DNA of 10,254 bases, taken from NCBI GenBank assembly GCA_937884735.1, contig CAKZYI010000800.1, positions 1 to 10,254 on the forward strand, written 5' to 3'. The position numbers and the translations under genes were made by a program. This DNA is from an uncultured Pleurocapsa sp. GTDB taxonomy: Bacteria > Cyanobacteriota > Cyanobacteriia > Cyanobacteriales > Xenococcaceae. Positions 6,502 to 10,254 of this stretch are shown in pieces (the stretch's first letter is position 1; each line of letters starts with the position of its first letter). The notes under the pieces are model-generated. The model did not search any database, was not told the origin of the DNA, and worked only from the letters and a program-made list of their open reading frames with translations.

Positions 6502-6545
6502 TTTAAGTAGAATTGTTCAATACTTTCTAAGTACATCTACTTAAA
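6502..6545. promoter_or_regulatory. 10-bp perfect inverted repeat flanking a possible promoter of the lysozyme-like gene
   Basis: TTTAAGTAGA (6502-6511) is the exact reverse complement of TCTACTTAAA (6536-6545), with a 24-base spacer. A promoter-like pair fits the same place: TTGTTC (6513-6518), then 17 bases, then TCTACT (6536-6541). The left arm would abut the -35 and the right arm would cover the -10. The ATG of the gene is 31 bases downstream. It may be an operator or a leader hairpin. The symmetry is seen; the regulatory role is inferred. Confidence 0.4.
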
Positions 6546-6575
6546 TAAAAATACGGACAAGCAAATAATCATAGT

Positions 6576-7250
6576 ATGTTTTTCAATTTAAATTCTATTA
6601 ATAAGCATTTTTATTCCACATTATCTTTATTATTATCTTCAAGCTCTTTTTTAATAAGTACTTCAGCATCTCAAGCTAGTCAATTAAACCTGCATAATAA
6701 GCAGTTAAAAATAACTCAAGAGATCGATAATTATCTAAGCCATACTATTGCTTCTAACTCGATTACTAAGAACAATCATCAGGTTTTACCTGCCACTATC
6801 AACCTAGTAAAACAATATGAAGGCTTTCGTTCTTATGCTTATATTGATACTAGTGGATTACCTGTAATTGGTTATGGACAATCCAAAATCAACGGAAAAA
6901 CTGTCAGAATGGGTCAATATATTACTCAAGCTCAAGCCGATGCTGCTTTGGCAAAAGAACTTTATCATATTCAAAATTTAGTATTAGCCAATGTTAAGGT
7001 TGAGCTAACTCCCCACCAGTTGGGTGCTTTGACATCTCTGGTATACAACGCAGGTACTAGAGTGATTAAGCAAAGCACTTTAAGCCGTAAGCTTAACGCA
7101 GGAGACTATGAGGGTGCAGCAGCAGAATTTCTGCGCTGGAATAAAGCAAATCAAGGAGGTAAGCTGGTTGCAATGCCTGGGTTGTCCAAACGTCGAATCG
7201 CTGAAAAGAACCTGTTTTTAACTTCTTCTTCTGCTAACTTGGCTAGATAA
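6576..7250 (+). CDS. Exported GH24 (phage-type) lysozyme-like protein
   Basis: This is a 224-residue protein with an N-terminal signal sequence (hydrophobic run LSLLLSSSSFLIS, likely cleavage near residue 34 in the SASQASQ region). A low-complexity linker runs to about 72, and a GH24 muramidase domain fills 73-215. The catalytic Glu is Glu82 in KQYEGFRSYAY, and the family Asp is Asp91 in YIDTSG. The position of the usual catalytic Thr, 15 residues after the Glu, is Val97 in LPVIGYG. Later family elements are present: LTPHQLGALTSLVYNAG, LNAGDYEGAAAEFLRWNKA and PGLSKRRIAEKNLF. GH24 enzymes cleave the MurNAc-GlcNAc bond of peptidoglycan. No holin or phage genes are nearby, so this looks like a host envelope enzyme acting in the periplasm or outside. 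Activity is uncertain because of the missing Thr; family membership is confident. Confidence 0.88.
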   Translation: MFFNLNSINKHFYSTLSLLLSSSSFLISTSASQASQLNLHNKQLKITQEIDNYLSHTIASNSITKNNHQVLPATINLVKQYEGFRSYAYIDTSGLPVIGYGQSKINGKTVRMGQYITQAQADAALAKELYHIQNLVLANVKVELTPHQLGALTSLVYNAGTRVIKQSTLSRKLNAGDYEGAAAEFLRWNKANQGGKLVAMPGLSKRRIAEKNLFLTSSSANLAR

Positions 7251-7444
7251 TCAACGTCGGTTCGGTTTGACAGGATTAATTTGTTAGGGTAGCCATTAGC
7301 CAAAACTAAAGCATCAGACTGTACCTCGTGTATGTGAGAACGGCTATAAGTCAATTAATAATTAAAATTAAGTGTTTTCAACAGTGACGATTTTTGATTA
7401 GATAAACAATAATATAGACCACAATTTATTTATTTAATCAAAAA

Positions 7445-7654
7445 ATGTCTGAAAACATTTTTGTTTGGTATTGGATAATTTATAGCATGGTTTTTGTTTA
7501 TTGGTGGATGCTATTTTATCAAGATAGAAGTACTCCTAACAACCACCTGATTTCTTGGGCTATTTTACTTATTACTCCTTTATTATGGCCAATAGTTTTG
7601 CCTATATCTAGCTGGGAATTGAGTAGAAAAGCCTTAAATAATGTTCTAATTTAA
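7445..7654 (+). CDS. Small two-helix membrane protein, hypothetical
   Basis: A 69-residue open frame encodes a very hydrophobic, tryptophan- and tyrosine-rich protein. Two membrane segments are apparent: about 7-25 (VWYWIIYSMVFVYWWMLFY) and about 35-53 (LISWAILLITPLLWPIVLP), separated by a polar loop QDRSTPNNH. The C-terminus is short and polar. No Shine-Dalgarno precedes the ATG. The clean two-helix pattern and lack of an overlapping gene on the other strand argue that it is real, but I do not recognise a family. It stands 194 bases after the lysozyme-like gene and converges with the DUF2062 gene after a 35-base gap that contains a T-rich run. Function is unknown. Confidence 0.6.
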   Translation: MSENIFVWYWIIYSMVFVYWWMLFYQDRSTPNNHLISWAILLITPLLWPIVLPISSWELSRKALNNVLI

Positions 7655-7689
7655 ATTCTAATTATAATATTTTTTTATTTACTTAATTA

Positions 7690-8226
7690 CTATTTTCGCC
7701 GATTACCCAGACGTTCTAGAATTGCCAAACTATAAAAATAAGTGATAAAAGCAAGAATTAAGCCAACTACAAAGCATCCTGTTAGCAGAGTAATAGCAAA
7801 AGTTGGTCCTAATTCCTTAAAGGCTGTAAAAGATTTTAAATCTAAAAATAAAACATCATCTTTTGTTCCTAATAAAAACTTTCCTAGCTTATAGTTAAAA
7901 ACAAAAATTGGCACATAAGTTAAAGGATTACTAATCCAAGTAGCTGCGATCGCAGCTACTTTACTTCCACGCAGTAAGGTAGCCAAAAAAATACCAATTA
8001 AGCTTTGTAATCCCAAAAAAGGAAAACATCCAGCAAAAACTCCTATAGCCAATCCTTTTGCTACCACTTCTGGTTTTCCACGCAACCGTAAAAATTTTAG
8101 ATAGATTAGACGGAAACGTCTTTTAAACCAGGATCTGCGATCGCTTCGCTGGTGTTTAGAGGAGTTTTTAGAACGTATCAAAGTATTCGTCAATCGCGAA
8201 TTGTTATAGTAATATTTTCGACTCAT
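7690..8226 (-). CDS. DUF2062 domain membrane protein
   Basis: This 178-residue protein matches the DUF2062 family (PF09835). A strongly basic N-terminus (about 1-51, many Arg, Lys and Ser) precedes the conserved core PEVVAKGLAIGVFAGCFPFLGLQ (52-74), with the typical G-x-P-x-x-G-x-Q pattern. A second hydrophobic helix (75-85), the signature TWISNPLT (96-103) and YVPIFVFNYKLG follow, and a long C-terminal membrane helix lies at about 143-170. It should be a cytoplasmic-membrane protein with three or four membrane segments. The family has no firmly established function, though in some bacteria the domain is fused or linked to glycosyltransferases. No such partner is seen here. Two HIP1 octamers lie within the gene, one as the core of a 24-bp palindrome. 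The next gene upstream on the same strand lies 367 bases away, so it is probably transcribed alone. Confidence 0.85.
   Translation of the reverse strand: MSRKYYYNNSRLTNTLIRSKNSSKHQRSDRRSWFKRRFRLIYLKFLRLRGKPEVVAKGLAIGVFAGCFPFLGLQSLIGIFLATLLRGSKVAAIAATWISNPLTYVPIFVFNYKLGKFLLGTKDDVLFLDLKSFTAFKELGPTFAITLLTGCFVVGLILAFITYFYSLAILERLGNRRK
7938..7961. repeat. 24-bp perfect palindrome with a HIP1 core
   Basis: The stretch is a perfect, spacer-free palindrome centred on GCGATCGC at 7946-7953, with outer arms AAGTAGCT and AGCTACTT. It lies inside the DUF2062 gene, over codons for the AAIAATW region. HIP1 sites are normally 8-10 bp, so symmetry extended to 24 bp is notable. Confidence 0.85.
8137..8144. 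repeat. HIP1 octamer
   Basis: GCGATCGC lies in the 5' part of the DUF2062 gene and is followed by TTCGCT, a continuation often seen after HIP1 in cyanobacterial genomes. Confidence 0.85.
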
Positions 8227-8318
8227 ATTAAAAGTTTAACTCTGGTAAAAGCAGTTATGAACCTCCATCCAGATATAGCTTTTCTAAATAATTTATTTAT
8301 TTGGCTTAAGATAATATT

Positions 8319-8345
8319 TTAAATAATAATTATATTATTATTTAA
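8319..8345. repeat. All-AT perfect inverted repeat, 12-bp arms
   Basis: TTAAATAATAAT (8319-8330) and ATTATTATTTAA (8334-8345) pair perfectly over a 3-base loop TAT. There is no adjoining T-run on either strand, so it is not a standard terminator. It may be a cruciform-prone site, a duplex-melting element or chance in AT-rich DNA. Confidence 0.75.
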
Positions 8346-8411
8346 TACTTTGATTTTGACTGTGTTTTGTTTTGTTGATATATGTTCACTAAGTAAGGGT
8401 TTTATCAACGA

Positions 8412-8482
8412 TAGCTATTAGCTTGCCTTTAATCAAACTAATTTGAGAGACAAAACTAATAGCTAATAAATAGTGGCTATTA
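8412..8482. repeat. Three-arm inverted repeat with competing pairings
   Basis: TAGCTATTAG (8412-8421) is the exact reverse complement of CTAATAGCTA (8456-8465). The middle arm can instead pair with GCTATTA (8476-8482) through TAATAGC (8457-8463). The two hairpins exclude each other. This arrangement resembles switch-like leaders or small RNAs, but no start codon with a ribosome site follows closely on the plus strand. Confidence 0.55.
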
Positions 8483-8593
8483 AACTACCTAACTCAGAGA
8501 AACGTACAACAGATTGATTCTAAGAAAACAAATCAAATTATATTTATCATCATTTGCTCAATCAAGATTGTTGCAGAAAGTCTAATTACTCAG

Positions 8594-9379
8594 TTATTTT
8601 TTCTTACTCTGAGTATTCTCTTTTATACTAACTCGATGAGATATCATCGTAATTCCATCTCCACGAACTAAAATGGCAGACACCCAATTGCTATCTGGTA
8701 AAAGAGGAGCCGTAGCAGTTTTATAAATCCCTCCTGCTGGTAATGGTTCTAATTCTAAGACTGTAGGGTTAAGATATAGATTACCTGCCGTTTTTTCTTC
8801 TTTAATTGCTCCCAATAAAACTCGATCTTCTAAGGGTTCATCAACAATCAAATCAAAATTATATTTCTCTCCTGTCTTGACTGTTTCTGGTGCCACAATT
8901 TCAACGTTGGGTGGATTATCTCCAGAGGTTAATCGAGATTGTTCTGCCAATATTTCTTGATTGACTAACTTTAAATCTTGGAAATATTGAAGAGATTTGA
9001 CGGTGGAATCTAAATGTGTGACTCGACCTTGTTCTTTTTGAACTCCCTCTATTGTAGTTATAGTTTCAGCTACTAATAAATCTCCCTCTTCTGACCAAGA
9101 TTGTATCTCGGTAGTATAAGTAAGTTGAGGATAATTTTTCCACATCTGCTCTAATCCTCGAGCAAGAGAATCAATCGTCAAACCATCTGTGTTTGTAAAG
9201 TCTTCACTGTAGTAATCAAGTACACCTTCTAAATCCTGATCGTTAGCCGCATCTTCAATTTCTAAGATAGCTTCAGTCAGTTCTTTTGGTGCAGTGTTGA
9301 CACTCTCTGCTTTAGCCTTATTACTTAATCCAGCGATCATTCCTAAGCTTAAGAACAATGCAACTACTGATATTTTCAT
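8594..9379 (-). CDS. Exported NTF2-like (SnoaL-type) protein with C-terminal beta domain
   Basis: This 261-residue protein has a clear signal peptide (MKISVVALFLSLGMIAGLSNKAKA, with cleavage after Ala24 at AKA-ES). Residues about 33-145 have the NTF2/SnoaL pattern: a helix LTEAILEIEDAANDQDLEGVLDYYSEDFTNTDGL, a second helix RGLEQMWKNY, and strands TTEIQSW, LLVAETITTIEG and RVTHLDSTVKSLQYFQDLKLVNQEI. The C-terminal part (about 155-255, PPNVEIVAPETVKTGEKYNFDLIVDEPL...WVSAILVRGDGITMISHRVSI) looks like an Ig-like beta sandwich. Similar two-part exported proteins occur in cyanobacteria without assigned function. It would act in the periplasm or at the cell surface; no catalytic residues are obvious. 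A GGA about nine bases before the ATG is a weak ribosome site. It is divergent from another exported protein at 9662. Fold call is fairly good; role unknown. Confidence 0.75.
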   Translation of the reverse strand: MKISVVALFLSLGMIAGLSNKAKAESVNTAPKELTEAILEIEDAANDQDLEGVLDYYSEDFTNTDGLTIDSLARGLEQMWKNYPQLTYTTEIQSWSEEGDLLVAETITTIEGVQKEQGRVTHLDSTVKSLQYFQDLKLVNQEILAEQSRLTSGDNPPNVEIVAPETVKTGEKYNFDLIVDEPLEDRVLLGAIKEEKTAGNLYLNPTVLELEPLPAGGIYKTATAPLLPDSNWVSAILVRGDGITMISHRVSIKENTQSKKK

Positions 9380-9661
9380 CTATATTTATCCGTTTAATTG
9401 TTTCAAAATAATTAACCTATTCCCAAGCCATATTGACTATATTTTGGGATTCTTCGATAGTTTCGTTGTTAGTTAATCCTATCTTCACCATACTCACAAA
9501 AAATCTTTATGTGATCTTCACAGTTGGCAAAGGAAAAAGACTCACAATAGAATAGTAAAGAAAGTAAAAAACTCGGTAAGATATTTGCTACTAAGAAACT
9601 TCTTAAGAGCTACAAAACCTACAAATTCGACTTAAAACTTAAATTCCTCCCCCATACATGA

Positions 9662-10254
9662 ATGAAAGCCATTGTAGCAAACGTCCTCTTTGGCAGCATT
9701 TTAGGCTGCCTTAGCTGGACTGATTCAGCCTGCGCTAAACCCATACTTATAGATTCAGATCAAATTAACATACCTGAATCGCCAATGCTCTCAGCAAAAC
9801 TTGTATCATCGACTAAGCTGCCGATAGTGCCACAAATTATCAACTTAGTTGATCGCATTTTTACGGTCAATAAATCGAGCAATTCTGACTTTACAATCGA
9901 TCGAGAAGCGCAGATTGTTTTTCAAGATCGTTTTAGTTTAGGTATTTCCAAAAACCAAAATTTAACCTTAGACAAATCACCTTACACCCATAAAGACTCA
10001 CAAGCCGATTTAATATTAGGTTTCCAAAAAACATTTTGGGAGAGTAAGGCAAAGGGAAAGTACTGGGGAATCACTACTATTGAGCATTGGGGCGAAGAAA
10101 ATAACCCCCCACTAGCTACCAACTTGGCCAAACTTAACTACACTAGACTAGCTCCAACTCTTCCTCGTGGAAATTCCACATTAACTGTATCTGGGGGAGG
10201 AAATAACAATTTAGCCAAAGACACTCAAACCTCACGAGAATTTGAACAGTTTCG
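9662..10254 (+). CDS. Secreted protein of unknown family, C-terminus beyond window
   Basis: An uninterrupted frame starts at the ATG at 9662, with TGA directly overlapping and in frame before it, and runs off the right edge with 197 complete codons. The N-terminus MKAIVANVLFGSILGCLSW is a signal sequence. Cleavage could follow ACA at residue 25, or Cys16 within ILGC could be a permissive lipobox, so a lipoprotein is possible. The mature part is rich in polar residues and short alternating strands: DRIFTVNKSSNSDFTIDRE, AQIVFQDRFSLGIS, ADLILGFQKTFW, KYWGITTIEHWG and STLTVSGGGNNN. That suggests a beta-rich exported or outer-membrane protein. I do not recognise the family. No Shine-Dalgarno is seen. 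It shares a 282-base divergent spacer with the NTF2-like gene. Existence as a gene is well supported by the signal peptide and open frame; function is unknown. Confidence 0.65.
   Translation, partial: MKAIVANVLFGSILGCLSWTDSACAKPILIDSDQINIPESPMLSAKLVSSTKLPIVPQIINLVDRIFTVNKSSNSDFTIDREAQIVFQDRFSLGISKNQNLTLDKSPYTHKDSQADLILGFQKTFWESKAKGKYWGITTIEHWGEENNPPLATNLAKLNYTRLAPTLPRGNSTLTVSGGGNNNLAKDTQTSREFEQF

Larger units (their letters stand above)
8227..8593. other. Gene-free spacer rich in inverted repeats
   Basis: This 367-base stretch separates two minus-strand genes and should hold the promoter of the DUF2062 gene near its left end and the transcript end of the NTF2-like gene near its right end. 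The longest reasonable frame is a 21-codon ORF at 8257-8322 without a ribosome site. It contains an all-AT perfect hairpin (8319-8345), a three-arm inverted repeat (8412-8482) and a 7-bp stem at the stop codon of the minus gene (TACTCAG 8587-8593 with CTGAGTA 8609-8615). It could encode a small RNA; nothing shows that directly. Confidence 0.5.

Noticed and set aside
6576..7250. Prophage origin of the lysozyme-like gene
   Set aside because: There is no holin, tail, integrase or attachment site nearby, and the protein has a host-style signal peptide and linker.
7151..7354. 67-codon minus-strand frame over the 3' end of the lysozyme-like gene
   Set aside because: Half of it is antisense to the conserved GLSKRRIAEKNLF end of GH24, and no motif or ribosome site supports it.
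8257..8322. 21-codon ORF (MNLHPDIAFLNN...) in the long spacer
   Set aside because: It is too short, lacks a ribosome site, and its end runs into the AT palindrome; chance is the simplest explanation.
9294..9476. 60-codon plus-strand hydrophobic frame
   Set aside because: It starts antisense to the signal peptide of the NTF2-like gene. The reverse complement of a signal peptide often looks hydrophobic, and it has no supporting start signal.
9510..9522. CRP-like site TGTGA-N3-TCACA
   Set aside because: The half-sites match, but the spacer is 3 bases instead of the 6 required by CRP/SYCRP1-type sites, so I do not call it as such.
9658..9714. ATG at 9658 as an alternative start for the last gene
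   Set aside because: It is in a different frame and reaches a stop after 18 codons; the ATG at 9662 opens the long frame with the signal peptide.

Overview
The window looks like a piece of cyanobacterial chromosome from an AT-rich species. Four complete copies of the octamer GCGATCGC (HIP1) are present, together with several near-copies, and this repeat is a cyanobacterial hallmark. The protein set agrees: a TldD-type metalloprotease, a Slr1106-like prohibitin, a renalase-like FAD oxidoreductase, a DOMON-like protein and a DUF2062 membrane protein. I see no phage block, insertion sequence, CRISPR array, tRNA or rRNA. It reads as ordinary housekeeping and accessory chromosome made of short transcription units on alternating strands.

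Layout. Positions 1-194 (minus) hold the start of a small winged-helix DNA-binding protein that runs off the window. A spacer with inverted repeats separates it from tldD (484-1971, plus). Next come two closely spaced plus-strand genes: a NahK-like sugar or aminoglycoside-type kinase (2098-3225) and a DOMON-like protein (3231-3797). A heptamer tandem repeat lies in the following convergent spacer. A small atypical tyrosine phosphatase (3980-4432, minus) is divergent from a prohibitin/SPFH gene (4511-5350, plus), which in turn converges on an FAD oxidoreductase (5382-6386, minus). An exported GH24 lysozyme-like protein (6576-7250, plus) and a tiny two-helix membrane protein (7445-7654, plus) follow. 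A DUF2062 membrane protein (7690-8226, minus) converges on the latter. A 367-base gene-free stretch rich in inverted repeats then precedes an exported NTF2-like protein (8594-9379, minus). That gene is divergent from an unrecognised secreted protein (9662 to the window end, plus, partial).

How the genes may work together. Only the kinase and DOMON pair has operon-like spacing (5 bases). The other genes look like single-gene units. Three neighbouring products (lysozyme-like, NTF2-like and the final partial protein) carry export signals, so the right half leans towards cell-envelope functions. I found no convincing multi-gene novel system. The points most worth checking are the kinase and DOMON pair, a lysozyme-like protein with Val where the family's catalytic Thr is expected, the short CX4R phosphatase loop, and several perfect inverted repeats at promoter-like or intergenic positions.
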